This document shows, piece by piece, positions 1-10,744 of a stretch of 64,000 nucleotides of DNA. The notes under the pieces were generated by a model. The model worked only from the letters and a program-made list of their open reading frames with translations, had not been told where the DNA came from and did no database searches. Each line of letters begins with the position of its first letter. The first letter of the stretch is position 1. The DNA is from Micropterix aruncella (taxonomy: Eukaryota > Arthropoda > Insecta > Lepidoptera > Micropterigidae), in the NCBI GenBank assembly GCA_944548615.1, contig OX155961.1, forward strand, positions 22,844,620 to 22,908,619. Direction: 5' to 3'. A program made the translations under genes and the position numbers.

Positions 1-44
1 TGACGTGAAAACATCTATTTGGTCGATACAATGGTAGCTTTGCA

Positions 45-1210
45 GTTGTCAACTACTACAGGCGAACCCGCCATCCCAGAAAGGTGTAACAATATTTATC
101 GTCGAAGACTATCGCGGTTGTTTGACATTATAAATAGGATAGAAAACGAATTTACCGCGTGAAATTTGTAGGACCCGACGTTTCGGTGACGTTGCAGCCG
201 CCGTTGTCTAGGGTAAACTGAAGAGCTGTCAGTCCGTTGTTTTGCGGGTAGGCCGCAAACCGCTGCCGCCACTGCGTAGGTTATAACGGTGGTGGGGGGC
301 CGGGCTCGGAGCGCGGGAATTTTTAAAATCCGTCTTGCACACAACACTCACTGTATCCTGTTTTACGTCTTTGCGTTCGGCGTTCGGCGGCGGGAACATT
401 TTAAGAAGAGGGTTCCACGTAGAAGAGAGTTTGTAGCCGTCATCTCTATTGAAGTTCGGAGTTCTTCTTATTTCAATGGCTTCCCGGATCATGCGAGGAA
501 AGTAGAATTGTTCCTTGGATAGAACAATGGGATTTTGAAACTGCATCCAGTGGTTACTTCCGCTATCCAATATATGTTCGCAGATCGCCGATTTTTCTCG
601 CTGAACGTTTTTAACAGCTTTGATGTGTTCTGTCAGTCGCGTTTTTAAAAATTCCCGCGCTCCGAGCCCGGCCCCCCACCACCGTTATAACCTACGCAGT
701 GGCGGCAGCGGTTTGCGGCCTACCCGCAAAACAACGGACTGACAGCTCTTCAGTTTACCCTAGACAACGGCGGCTGCAACGTCACCGAAACGTCGGGTCC
801 TACAAATTTCACGCGGTAAATTCGTTTTCTATCCTATTTATAATATTTATCGTTCTTTTAATTTGGAGCGAAAGTAGAGACCTTGACTTTTGATTGAAAG
901 TAGAGACAAATTGGCCGTTAGAGTCCAACGCCTTACCGCGTGGCACTGGGAAGATAACTTAGTCGGCAGTCTCGCGCCCTTTCGGACTCTCCGTTACGGG
1001 TCTGAAGTCGCTTGCGCGGCCACTACCTGATGTTAGCGGTAATTCAGTTCGAATTTATCGCAAACCGTTGCATCCTTTGCCCGCCTATCACTCAGGATTG
1101 AGTGGCCAACGGGTCGTTTGAAGAATGATGACACCAGGTCAACAATCCCCCCACTTCTTAGAAAACGTATAAGACTATTAACAGACCCCCCACCCTCGGT
1201 TAATTGCCGG
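45..1210 (+). repeat. G repeat copy 1, split by a Penelope-like element
   Basis: GC-rich interspersed repeat, called G here. It starts with the family's 5' signature (a variant of TCAACTACAACGGGCGAACC) near 48, is interrupted at 103-841 and resumes at about 854. The second part matches other copies at the GTCCAACGCCTTACCGCG block, the TCGCTTGCGCGGCC block and the GAGTGGCCAACGGGTCGTTT block. No coding frame is conserved between copies. The class of this element is not known to me. Confidence 0.75.
103..841 (-). mobile_element. Penelope-like element copy A, 5'-truncated with inverted 3' ends
   Basis: The minus strand from about 642 to 229 reads the C-terminal end of a Penelope-like GIY-YIG endonuclease region. 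Recognisable blocks are EHIKAVKNVQREKSAICEHI, DSGSNHWMQFQNPI and RREAIEIRR-like IREAIEIRRTPNFNRDDGYK. It continues into a non-coding 3' tail ending at about 103. A second, plus-oriented copy of the same tail occupies 643-841, so both outer ends are 3' ends facing outward. The arms (about 129-328 and 643-843) are almost identical. A 12-bp direct repeat AATATTTATCGT flanks the unit (91-102 and 842-853), marking it as one insertion. Terminal repeats in either orientation are known for Penelope elements. The copy lacks a reverse transcriptase and cannot move itself. Confidence 0.8.
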
Positions 1211-1320
1211 AGTGCACACGCTCAATCAAAATTGGAAGGAACCCAGAAATCGAGCAGAACACAAGCATTTCAACAATATAACAAAAGTTCGACGAGTCGA
1301 ATAATAATACTTAAAAATTA
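1211..1320 (+). mobile_element. Penelope-like fragment
   Basis: A short stretch around GGAACCCAGAAATCGAGCAG resembles sequence upstream of the GIY-YIG region in copies at 14628 and 39196. It lies between two parts of G repeats. No frame can be followed. Confidence 0.35.
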
Positions 1321-2285
1321 TGTACGGAAGAACCCGCCACCCCCGGAAGTTGTAACGATATTGTATCATTCTTTTACCGTGGAGTGAACGCAGAGACACT
1401 GTAGTGATGGGCGTGATTCTCAATTTTAAATCACGCAACAATCACGTTACTGGTATTTTTTCACGCGTGATAATAACTGCTACTCGTGATTTTCGTGATT
1501 GTACTGAAATGTACTGTGAAACGTTAAGTAACAAAGTTTCGTCAATGTGATAACTGATAACAGAAGAGCGCATTATATTTGCTTAATATTTATTAGTAAT
1601 TAGAAGAATTAGCGTTCAGAAAGATTATCTCTCTTGCTCTTTTGGTGCTAAGCCGAGTTCGTCTTTCTGAAATAATGTTATTTTATTGCTTTAACAAATC
1701 ATGAGCAAACTCATTTACACGAACGATTACGACACGAGCGATAACAGTGTCCAAATTCATGCGACAACAGTGTCCAAATTCACGTTAAGTACGAAATGAA
1801 CGCGCCACTCATCAGTCATCGTCCAGCCGGCGCGGGCGCACTGCGCGGGCGTTCGCCCAGAATGAACGGCAAATCACTGATCTACTGATCGCCGATCACA
1901 TCAAGAATGAACGAAACCAAATGAACGGTTCAATTCACCGATCATCGTTCAGTGGCGCGCCGCGCGGTCGTTCGACGGCGTTCAGTGAGAACGGCCAATC
2001 ACTGATCATATAATCACGCGTGATCGGTCGCGTCGTAGCGGCGCCGAGTGATAGCAACGCGGTGCTGTTCGTAGCCGTGATTCAAATAGCATGTTCTTTC
2101 AAATTCTCGTAACGCGTTCTTCGTGATTGCAAATATCACACGTTATTGTTATTGCTATTCGTGATCACACCCATCACTAAGACAGGGACAGCACAGTCAA
2201 CCATCTAACTACCCCAACAAACCAGTGAAAGTCCAACAGGCCGACCTCGCGCCAGATTCGGACGGATTTCTCCGTCATTCAGGCT
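1321..2285 (+). repeat. G repeat copy 2, split by a hAT-like element
   Basis: The 5' block of G (CGGAAGTTGTAACGATATTG to GTGAACGCAGAGAC) runs to 1401. After the insertion, the next G blocks (GTCCAACAGGCCGACCTCGC, GGATTTCTCCGTC) continue from 2180. The match on both sides shows that G was there first. Confidence 0.7.
1402..2179. mobile_element. Non-autonomous hAT-like element
   Basis: The 778-bp unit begins TAGTGATGGGCGTGATT and ends in the complement of a close variant (CACACCCATCACTA). The flanking 8-mers AGACACTG and AGACAGGG agree at six of eight bases, as expected for an aged 8-bp hAT target duplication. CGTGAT and ATCACG motifs recur near both ends, which resembles subterminal transposase sites. 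The centre (about 1800-2050) is very CpG-rich and has no transposase frame. The superfamily call rests on terminal form and duplication length only. Confidence 0.65.
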
Positions 2286-2437
2286 AAAGTACTGTCAATT
2301 GTCATCTAATATTTTTCGCATCTGCTACTACGCTGATTATAGCGAGGGGTGGAAGTTTTTCCCCTCTCCCACCCCTCGCTATAATCTGCCTAGTAACAGA
2401 TGCGAACAACATCGGATGGCAATTGACAGTACTTTAG
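2285..2437. repeat. Inverted repeat of about 68-bp arms, probably Penelope tail
   Basis: The arm from TAAAGTACTGTCAATTG to GCGAGGGGTGG is followed by its complement ending CAATTGACAGTACTTTA, with a loop of under 20 bases. Blocks such as TATAATCTGCCTAGTAACAG and CAGTACTTTAGTCT resemble the inner part of the Penelope tail at about 11240-11290. It looks like a small fold-back remnant of that family. Confidence 0.55.
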
Positions 2438-2439
2438 TC

Positions 2440-2640
2440 TGGTGGATGGCGACATCCGAACAAATCTGGTAGTAAGGGCTAGAGGTTGACACGTTTTTTA
2501 CTTCCCAGTTACTCTTACGGGCATGTGGCGGTGTTAGGACTGTGTTAGTCCCTAAGTCCCTGCATTCACTACATGGCAGACAGAACAACACGATGCCGTT
2601 ATAACTTCCTGAATAGACGGGTTCGCCCGAAGCAGCTGAC
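2440..2640 (-). repeat. G repeat copy 3, partial, reversed
   Basis: Reverse-oriented 5' third of G: the blocks for the CTACATGGCAGACAGAACAA segment, the TTATAACTTCCTGA segment and the GACGGGTTCGCCCG hairpin are all present. It sits between two Penelope-like remnants; a tail block (CTTTAGTCTACCTTGGACAG to GCGGTAAAATCCG) follows at about 2655-2715. Confidence 0.6.
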
Positions 2641-2719
2641 AATCCGCAAAGTGCTTTAGTCTACCTTGGACAGGGGCGGTTGTAATATATACGCACACGC
2701 GGTAAAATCCGTTATTGCC

Positions 2720-3150
2720 TAATTTACAATTTATTATACATCGTGCTTTGACGAGTCTTTGGAATAATTGTAGAATATAATATAATCCAGTTCAGAAATT
2801 ATCAGAAAGTGGAGAATTACGAAACACAAAAGATGAAGATCGTGTTTCCGATTTTTATTTGCTAGTGAAATCAATGTTGTAATTTTCCCTCTCGTTTTCC
2901 AAGAATTTCTTTACTCGACTGGGTTTTTTTTTTTAATTTTAACAATTCATAGCTACTAAGAAATTTAAAGAAATAGAATAGCTGCTTAGACAAATCGTGC
3001 AGGTGCATCTATGCAGTTCTTGAAATAACCTCCATTCTAGGATGTTACAACTATCGTTGTCGTATTTTTACCCTGACATGTTTAGCAATACCTTTGGCGC
3101 GTAATATCTACATATCTAGAATTTCCTAACCAATGAGCCACTTTCCTAAG
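2720..3150. other. AT-rich spacer, nothing recognised
   Basis: No frame, TIR or family match seen. Confidence 0.5.
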
Positions 3151-3310
3151 ATACTGCGTTTCCAGGCTCCCCCGTTAATTCGCCAGATACAACACCGCTT
3201 TTGCAGAGTGCACTATCTAGGGCTTGTCCGGGGGAATCCTTTCTTCAACTCCACCTCTTCGAGGGGGCTTCTGGATTGGAGCTGAACCATGAGTTGGACC
3301 AGTAACAAAA
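3150..3310 (+). repeat. G repeat 3' fragment
   Basis: Resembles the 3' third of G: TCCAGGCTCCCCCGTTAATT, CAGAGTGCAC, then GAGGGGGCTTCTGGATTGGA and GAGTTGGACC, in the same order as at 19030-19140. Confidence 0.55.
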
Positions 3311-3884
3311 TAACCTGGCGTTGCGGCCCAAGCTGAATGGCACCATTATAGTTGGTTTGTTAAGACCATTAACCCTGCTTATTCTAATGAAGAAAACTGC
3401 TTAATGTAGGTGTTGTGGGATGGCTCTCTACTGATTTGGCTGTGAACTTACACAAAAATGTCACGCTGTGTATGGGGGCTCAAGAACTTCCATATTTTTA
3501 GGTTTTTCCTTTTGTCTTAAAAACTATGAGCAGTGGTTAAAAAGTGCAAATAATAAAGTTGCAGCTGACAATATTTCCCACCAGCTCGTCATCTTCTTCT
3601 TATATATAAAAATGAATCGCCGTGCGTTAGTCTCGCCAGACCTCGAAAATGACTTGACCGATTTGAATTATAATTTTTTGGTTTTGTTTGCCTTGATTCA
3701 GGGGTGGTTTACGAAAAAAAATATTTAGGAAAAATCAAAAGAAACAAGTGAAAATCGAAAAAATCCAAAATGGGTCATTTTGGGAAATGGGCCACTTTCA
3801 AAAGATGGCGTTCGCGGCGATCCTATTGTTTGACAGCTGAGCCATCCATAACTGTTATTCATTCCGTGCGATTGTGTAAAATTT

Positions 3885-4010
3885 CAAAAAGTCGAAGAGT
3901 CGAAAAAGTCAAAAAAGTCAAGAGTCGAAAAAATCAAAAAAGTAAAAAAAGTCGAAAAAGTCGAAAACGTCGAAAAAGTCGAGAAAGTCGGAAAAGTCGA
4001 AAAAGCATTT
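3885..4010 (+). repeat. Minisatellite, unit near GTCGAAAAA
   Basis: About a dozen imperfect 9-12 bp units of the form AGTCGAAAAA, some shortened to AGTCAAAAAA. The translation is a Lys/Ser/Arg repeat, so the frame through it is a by-product. A reverse-complement array of the same motif lies at 7125-7215. Confidence 0.8.
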
Positions 4011-4019
4011 GTATTTCAT

Positions 4020-4490
4020 TATGTAAATTAAATCCATTGAATTTATTTTAATTACAAACGACTTTCATTTAATCACCAAACGAAACTCAAACCGTACATG
4101 ATTCGGCCATATTATAGACTTCAATGAATTGGTTTGGAAGGTTGATTAGGATTAATAAACGCTTATGAAGAGCTACAATCAAATCAATTTTAGGTGGTAC
4201 GAAGTTCACCGGGTCATCTAGTAACTTATAAAAACTAATAAAATTATATACATAATCGCGTGCCAAAGTAATATTGTTTGTAAAAATAGTATATACTTTT
4301 CCTATTGCTGTGGGGAAATATTGCCTCTTTACTTTAAAAAAAAAGGTTCTTGAAGATTAGTGGTAATATATGCTCCAAAAACATAATGGACTAACAATAC
4401 ATTTTTGCTTAAATTAAAAATTACTTTAAATTCAGAATACTATACGCATTCGTTAGCTACAGTAAAATAACTTTTTGCGACAGGAGCTAA
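4020..4490. other. AT-rich spacer, nothing recognised
   Basis: No supported gene or repeat boundary. Confidence 0.45.
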
Positions 4491-4499
4491 AGTGTTTCA

Positions 4500-4740
4500 A
4501 AAGCAGATGAGGCGAAGTTAGGTGGCCCCTACCTCGCGGCCCAGCGAGCGACAACGCACTCAGATCTGGGACCCCTATTTCTGCAAAGATATAAATGTCC
4601 TTGAAAAAATACAGAGAAGAGCAACCAAAACGCAAGTGGACTTGGAAAATAGGAATTACGGAGATACTTGTAATTACTTGAACTGGCTACTCTCAAACGG
4701 TGTTTAGAGAAAGAGGGGACCTGATTGGGACGTATACTGT
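4500..4740 (+). pseudogene. LINE reverse transcriptase C-terminal fragment
   Basis: Reads RTQIWDPYFCKDINVLEKIQ followed by RRATK, the post-polymerase block of many CR1/Jockey-type LINEs (usual form: W-D-P-Y, a few residues, then I-E-x-I-Q-R-R-A-T). After a frame change, LATLKRCLEKRGDLIGTY matches the next block, which usually reads L-x-T-L-x-x-R-R-x-R-G-D. Stops and frameshifts make it a relic. Confidence 0.7.
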
Positions 4741-4741
4741 T

Positions 4742-5440
4742 ACTGTTGACTACGTGTTACTTTGCATATGTTCATTCACTGCTAACGTACGGCGCGGAGT
4801 TATGGTGGCGAGTAACCGACAGGCATAGAGCCTTCGTTATGCAGAAGCGTACAGTCCGCACAATAGCGCGTGTGGCGCTTAATACGCCAGCTATATAGAG
4901 GCCTCTGTTTAGAGATCTCTGCATCATGACGCTGCCGCCCATTTTTATAATGGACGTAGCGCTGTTCGTTCGCAGAAATCTAGCCGATTTTGAAGTGAAT
5001 GGTGTGCATCACGACTATCCAAAATAATCCCGTAGCATGCTACGTTCGGTAAGTCATGCATTATCCAAGTCGAAGAGGCTAGCCTATATCGCCGGCCCAG
5101 CGGTTTGCAACAAACTCAGCGAGCACATTGGGCAGGCGCAATCTCTTGACGTGTTTAAGAGACGCCTTAAGAGGTGCCTCACAGATAAGGCGTTTTACTC
5201 ACTGGAGGAATATTACTCGAGTGAAGTCTAAAATGCTTTGGTGGCTAAAGTGTTTAACGATCTCTTCGCTATTTGTCTTGTATTTCCTCTTTTTATATTA
5301 TTCTTGTGTTTTTTTTTCGTTTTTATGTTTATTTTTATTTTTTCTTTACAATAGAAAAAAATATTTGTTTGCTAATCTGTATCTGACTTGTATACCAGTA
5401 TACTAATAAAATGAATATGAATATGAATATGAATATAAAA
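4742..5440 (+). pseudogene. LINE 3' end, insect Jockey/CR1-like, truncated
   Basis: In one recurring frame it reads YFHSLLTYGAELWWRVTDRH, then VMQKRTVRTIARVALNTPA, then a short gap and LFRDLCIMTLPPIFIMDVAL. The last open part (5037-5231) gives KSKRLAYIAGPAVCNKLSEH and KRRLKRCLTDKAFYSLEEYY, then a stop. This is the characteristic C-terminus of a LINE family I associate with Lepidoptera. A T-rich 3' UTR follows and ends in an ATGAAT microsatellite (5410-5437), the usual tail type. A partial second copy of the 3' UTR (GTGGCTAAAGTGTTTAATGA) lies at 7008-7060. In-frame stops show that it is dead. Confidence 0.8.
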
Positions 5441-6570
5441 TTACCAGAAGTTATTATGATGTACCTGGGCTAGAGCATATTTAGAAAAATGTCAACACAA
5501 ATCTTTTAGAAGACAGCAAATATACCAACCGTGAAAACCTATTAAGAACGTTCTGCAAAACAGTGATGAAAATATGGAATAAACTACATAGTGATTGGTG
5601 CAAGCTCTGGAAATAAATTAAAAAATCAGTTTGGCACTCGCTGCCAAAACGCTGCCTGTCAGGATTAAATATAAATAATAGGTATATTAATAAAATTAAT
5701 TTTACAGGTTAACTAGCGTGTAAATTCAACGTAAATGTTTTTTAATATGCCCAGTAAAGTTCAACTGACCCCGCCTTGCTAGGCACTCCTGTGATAAGGC
5801 GAGCTCACTTCTTGAGTCTTACTGGAGTGCCACGGTTGTGTCAAAAAAAAAAAAAAAAAACATATTTTAAATAAATATTTTAACCGCGGATTATAATTTA
5901 CAAATGTGACCGCCCTTTTGTCGTATTAGTGGCCGTCGCGTTACATTCATACGAACTTCGTTTTTATTATTGCTATATTGTCCGGTATATTGAAGGTGAG
6001 TAAATAAATTGATATCCAGCAAACTGAAGTAAGCCTTGAGCGATTAACCATTTACAGGGGTTCACAACTGGCGATTTTTGAACGCACATACCATAATCAT
6101 ACGGATAAAACTTTTTATAAGTGATATTACGATGAGAAGTGATATTACAATTAAAGAATTTTAGGAAACTACAAAGCTCTACGCTACACACAACACAACA
6201 TGCATTTTTCTTCTTAGTTCCGTTAAACCAATACCTCGGCATTATATTTTAAGTGGTCTGTATGACAATGCATAACAAGCCAGGCATGCCAGGTGGTCTG
6301 CAGGCGATGAACGAAAACGTTTCACTGACGATCTGTTGCACCACCGCCATATCGACACGAGTCACAAGCAACCTAAGGCGGCAAATGAAAAACAAAACTA
6401 TTACAAGAGAGCTATCTCGAAATTTTAATAATGCTATTAAAAAGTTGATGATTTTCCTAAAATTATTTATTTCGATTTTTCTCGATTTAATATATCTACC
6501 TACATCTGCACACCCTACCATCTATAAATCTATAAAGAGACATCATTCACGTTCGTTACCTACTTTATAT
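5440..6570. other. AT-rich region with one small repeated block
   Basis: About 5760-5845 (CCGCCTTGCTAGGCACTCCT, then GGCGAGCTCAC) resembles 21685-21780, so it is probably an interspersed repeat. It is followed by an A-run (5848-5865). Frames at 5973-6579 on both strands have no recognisable content. Confidence 0.4.
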
Positions 6571-7124
6571 TACCATTGATTATGAAGCGTATTAGATTGC
6601 TCAACGTCATACTACGATTTGGCAACTAGATTTTTTTACGAAACGCAAATTGTAGATGACCCTGATAGTTCTAACAAGTCAACATATTAAAAAGAATAAA
6701 AAACACCACTGCCGTTACAGAACGCCGAATTGTACGGTTTTTTACAAAATAGTTTGGGTTTATGTATTTATCCAAATAGATTCGTATATGTATATTTCCA
6801 GAATGTACTCAATCAGACCTTTCATTTGATTCTGAACACTATAAATTTATGTTAATTTATTGACATTTGGACATTTGGACATTTAGACAACTACTTACTT
6901 GATATTTGGACAGTTAAGATACTCTACGACACTCGAGATGACGTGACGATTCTAACAATACAACACACTTATACACTTAAGTTTAATATCTCTGGTGGCT
7001 AAAGTGTTTAATGATCTCTTTGCTTTTAGTCTTGTATTTCCCTGATGTCTTGTATTTCTTGGATGTCTTGTATGTATAGTTAAGATCATTAAACACTTTA
7101 GCCATCAAACAAATATTTTTTTAC

Positions 7125-7215
7125 TTTTTTGATTTTTTCGACTCTCGACTTTTTTGACTTTTTCTCATTATTCGTCTTTTCCGACTTCTTTTTACTTTTT
7201 TGACTTGTTTGACGT
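7125..7215 (-). repeat. Minisatellite, reverse of the GTCGAAAAA array
   Basis: TTTTTCGACTCTCGACTTTT and related units, the complement of the array at 3885-4010. Confidence 0.65.
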
Positions 7216-7607
7216 GAATGATACCCTACGACACTCGAGATGACGTGACGATTCTAACAATACAACACACTTTTAAAACGGTTCAAGCGATTAGAAGTTA
7301 TGCTGGAATAAATAAACTGAAAACATACATATATGAACCCTGAACACAATACGCTCCTTTTTGTTGGGCAGTCGTGTAAATAAATATCTCTTATTATTAT
7401 TCAATGGTGGCGCACTGTAGATGGCGCTCAACACGCCTGTCTTCTTATATATAAAAATTCAGCCTGCGTATGTTTGTGCTCGCAAAACACGAAAGTAATC
7501 TAATGTCCTATGACATTCAGATGACATAACAGTTCTAACAATATCACACGCTCCTAAATCGGTTGAAGCGTTTAGAAATTATGGTGGCATAAAAAACGTA
7601 AAACATA

Positions 7608-8271
7608 CATAATAATAATAATAATAATAATAAAACTCTTTATTCTTAAGAAAAGGCGAGCTTATTGCCTGCAGGCAATATTTTAGAGCTAACCTATACT
7701 ATTGTAAGAATATTATTTGCGAGTAGACTACATAACTTAACCTATATAAAGAGTATGACAGATAAAATATAGGAGGATATAAAGAAATATATACTTTACT
7801 CTTTGTGGGCACAGATTTGCCACATCAAAATAATCTAACACCTATAAGGACGCTAAAGTTTTAAAAGGAGGGGAATGGGAGGGGAAAGGGAATTTATCTG
7901 GAGGATTTCAAATGCTCTCTGAGTCTGTTTTTAAAAGTTGTGATGCTTGGCGCGGTTCTCACATTTTTCGGCAAAGCATTCCAAAGACGGGCTCCATGCA
8001 CGGTGAAAGAGAATGAGAAGAAGTCACTGCTGTGACTAGGGATAGAGAGTAGCAGGTTGGTTTTTGATCTCAGAGGGCGTTCATGAGCCGATAGTGCAGT
8101 AAATCTGCCGGTAAGATAATTGGGAGCGACGCCATCCAAGATCTTGAAAAGCATACAGAGAACTAACATGTCTCTTTTCTCCCGGGTCGACAGCCAGTGA
8201 AGCTTCTCTCTGTACTCCGTGATGTGGTCAAATTTTCTGAGGCCATGGATATACCGAATGCAAACATTTGT
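7608..8271 (-). pseudogene. CR1/L2-like LINE 3' end inserted in Z
   Basis: The minus-strand frame 8361-7894 includes a LINE C-terminal region: NVCIRYIHGLRKFDHITEYR, KLHWLSTREKRDMLVLCMLF and GARLWNALPKNVRTAPSITT, ending in a short basic tail. These are the usual end of CR1/L2-type ORF2. The first residues of that frame belong to flanking Z sequence. The 3' tail is an ATT-type microsatellite (7610-7634). Z sequence stops at AAACATACAT on one side and resumes at TGAACCCTGAACA on the other, so this is a 5'-truncated insertion. Confidence 0.8.
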
Positions 8272-8714
8272 AAATGAACCCTGAACATAATTACACTCCT
8301 TTTTTGTTGCGCAGTCGTGTAAAAACAATCGATTACATTCTGACATGAATAAGTAGCGCATTTACTGAAATTTGAAGATTTGAACATTTAGACTACTATT
8401 TACTTGATATTTGGAAAGTTAAGGTACCCTATAACACTTGGGATATAACGATTCTAACAATACCACATACTTCTGAATCGGTTCCAGCGTTACGGTGGAA
8501 TAAAGACACGGAAAACATACATAGATGAACCCTGAATACTCCTTTTTTGTTGGACAGTCGTGTAAAAACCATTCATTATCAATATTGTTATAGACAGCCA
8601 AATACATTGCTTTTAATTTCGGAGTCAGTGCTGTCAGCGCCACCTGCATTTCGTCAGCGCAGAAGGTTGCCAAATCGTACTATGAAATTGAGCAATCCAA
8701 TGACATATATAAGT

Positions 8715-9245
8715 ATAATCAATGATATTACCTATAGAGACAAAAACTCCTAACATTAAAAAAAATCTAATTAAAAATGTAATTCTAGAATCACCTACGC
8801 ATGAAAATTATTTCTAAAAATACACACCTTAACAGCTTCTTCAGGTACTCAATGACGCCAAGTATGCCAGGGAATAACACTGTGACTTTGTAAACTACTA
8901 AAAAATACTCTCAGATGCTAATGTCGTATATTTATAATTCTTAGCACAATCTTAATTTCTTTGAGTGAGTCGCTCTTTTCGCGCTTATGTTTCGCATTCC
9001 GGAAGTCAGTGGGCGGCCATTAGGGCTATTGGCGCGTCCCACACCGGATCTTCCCAAGTAACATAAATGCAATCAGGCAAATGGCGATACTTGATTTTTT
9101 TGATCTTTGATGGTACAGTAATGTGATTCTATATCAGATGATTTTTTTTTGTAATATAGCGAAAGCTTGATGTAAGAGTGGGTGAAATATATGCGAAGAC
9201 GCCAAAACAATACGTCACACTACTAAAATAAGGTATAATTACAAA
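8715..9245. other. Spacer, nothing recognised
   Basis: AT-rich apart from a short GC-richer stretch near 8985-9060. No gene is supported. Confidence 0.4.
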
Positions 9246-9250
9246 TAAAT

Positions 9251-9612
9251 AAAATACAAACGGAGCTGCCATGGAATTCACCGAGCAAAAAATCGGGCCC
9301 ATTATATATAACAAACGAATTTTGAAATCGTATTTCATATCTATATATCAATTTGAAACGTGTTTTTCCTGTAACGGCCATATTGAGAGAAAGGGTAGGT
9401 GTAAACATTTGGTTGAGGTGTCTAAAAAAAGCTCTCGGTCTGCAGATGTGGCATCAAATGAGAAAAATAAAAATCATCAAAAGAGATAAATAAAAATTGA
9501 TCGTGCCATCTGCTAGATTACAATGCGACCTTTTTGTACTGTTAACAGATGGCCCTTTAACGGGCAATAAATAAAAATAAAATACAAACGGAGCTGCCAT
9601 GGAATTCACCGA
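9251..9612 (+). mobile_element. 294-bp retroposon with a 34-bp target duplication
   Basis: A 34-base direct repeat (9251-9284 and 9579-9612, identical, containing GGAGCTGCCATGGAATTCAC) brackets 9285-9578. The insert ends in an A-rich tail (GGCAATAAATAAAAAT) directly before the second repeat, as a target-primed insertion would. It contains a 72-codon frame (9271-9489) with a Cys/His-containing segment, FSCNGHIERKGRCKH, which I cannot assign. The frame's start codon lies inside the duplication, so it is probably not a gene. Confidence 0.7.
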
Positions 9613-10000
9613 CCGAAATCATATATAATTATTACACTTCTGTGAGGTAAACGGTGGATTCCGGACTAACGACCGGCTGTGGTAGGTTTAGGACAGCTGT
9701 CTTGCCACATGTGAGCGTTCACCTTACCACCCAATCACTCCCCCTTCGAAGCCATAGAATTTGAGATGCAGAGATCGCGGTTTTATATAATTTTTCTAGA
9801 AAGGAGTTGATTATTTTCCTGGAGAGACCAAGATCTTTAAAAAGGTAACTATAAATGTTATACGAATAGTTATATAAAGGTCTAACGAATATACGAATAG
9901 TTATATAAGACCCTGTGTCTTTTTTCCTTAATTATGCTGCCCTGACCCACTAACCAACGAAAAGGGAAAAATATTGTAAACGGGCTGATAAAAAAAAATC
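9613..10000. other. Spacer, nothing recognised
   Basis: No supported feature. A short GTTATATAAAGGTCTAACG-type block recurs near 11400. Confidence 0.35.
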
Positions 10001-10230
10001 GTGATGAGGACGGAAATATCGTTCATATGCCAGTGTTTAGTAATGTATGCTAGACAGCACCTCGCAGAAACTGCAATTAATGCAGACATTCACTCGCACC
10101 ATACCCGCGGTAACTCCCTTTTATGCATACCCCGAATACAACTGGAAAAAGAACAGAAAAGCTACTTATACCTTAGCTTAAATTATATAATCTACTCCCT
10201 ACCACTGTCAGACAGCTGTAGGACGTAAAA
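10001..10230 (+). pseudogene. LINE C-terminal fragment
   Basis: Reads CLVMYARQHLAETAINADIH then SHHTRGNSLLCIPRIQLEKE and KSYLYLSLNY. This is the region before the LINE C-terminus in which an H-x-T-R-x-[NK] motif is typical. A closely related fragment lies on the minus strand at 51190-51500. It is cut off at both ends. Confidence 0.7.
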
Positions 10231-10249
10231 TAAAATAAAAAAAGCCGAG

Positions 10250-10735
10250 GCTTTTTACTCGAATATTTGATTAAAATGTATGGCGGAATTTAAATATTTT
10301 TACAGTAGCTTATATATGTGATATTCCAACCAAAATTTAACAATGTGATTTCGGTCTAACAAGGTATCTGAGTACCTACCGAATTTCAAGTCCAAAATTT
10401 CGACATTGAAATATGACTAAAGCGCCTCCTGGTGGACAGATTTTAACTACAATCTTTTCAATTCTTTTTAAGACCGAATGGTGCCTGCATAGCAAATTTC
10501 ACCCCAGTCGTATTTAGCGTTTGGGCGCTATTGTGGAGGAATACACAGTCAGACACACGGATAGAGACAAAATAAGGCACACAGACAGACTTCAATCTGG
10601 AAAAGGTTTTAATCAACTCGGTGGGGCCTAAAAGGAAATATTCCCGTCTTCATATGTCACTTTTTTTTAGCGCGTTCACAATACTTACCCTCCTGGTCGG
10701 TTGGTGGGCCGGGAAAGTAAAAGGTAGATAAAATC
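10250..10735 (+). repeat. V repeat copy 1 (CTCAATCGGAT-type family)
   Basis: Member of a family, called V here, that recurs at 27395, 40280, 46140 (reversed), 48480 and 63390. Shared blocks are TTGATTAAAATGTATGGCGG, ATGTGATTTCGG, the AAATTTCA..GCGTTTGGGCGCTAT block, ACAGACAGACTTCA and an end near GGCCGGGAAAGTAAAA. No coding frame. Confidence 0.65.
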
Positions 10736-10744
10736 GTGGACTAA

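Larger units (their letters stand above)
6575..8715 (+). repeat. Z repeat copy 1 with inverted ends, split by a LINE
   Basis: The left end (AGATTGCTCAACGTCATACT, then ACGATTTGGCAAC) and the right end (GTTGCCAAATCGTACTATGA, then AATTGAGCAATCC) are imperfect inverted repeats of about 35 bp. Between them lie the Z core blocks: ACTCAATCAGACCTTTCATT, a GACATTTG series, CTACTTACTTGATATTTGGA and CCTTTTTTGTTGGGCAGTCG. Several core blocks are duplicated internally (6900-7360, 7490-7600, 8400-8570). A LINE interrupts it at about 7608-8271. It has no coding capacity and looks like a non-autonomous DNA element. Confidence 0.6.

Noticed and set aside
126..328. Hammerhead ribozyme in the Penelope tail
   Set aside because: Some Penelope elements carry one. 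GAAAC next to GTC is present (complement strand), but no CTGANGA core is found at the right distance in the tails here.
289..893. Short plus-strand frames at the Penelope tails, repeated at 36772 and 37122
   Set aside because: They are antisense to, or downstream of, the GIY-YIG frame. They recur only because the tail is repeated.
3770..4051. Lys/Ser/Arg-rich 93-codon frame
   Set aside because: Translation of the GTCGAAAAA minisatellite; no codon pattern of a gene.
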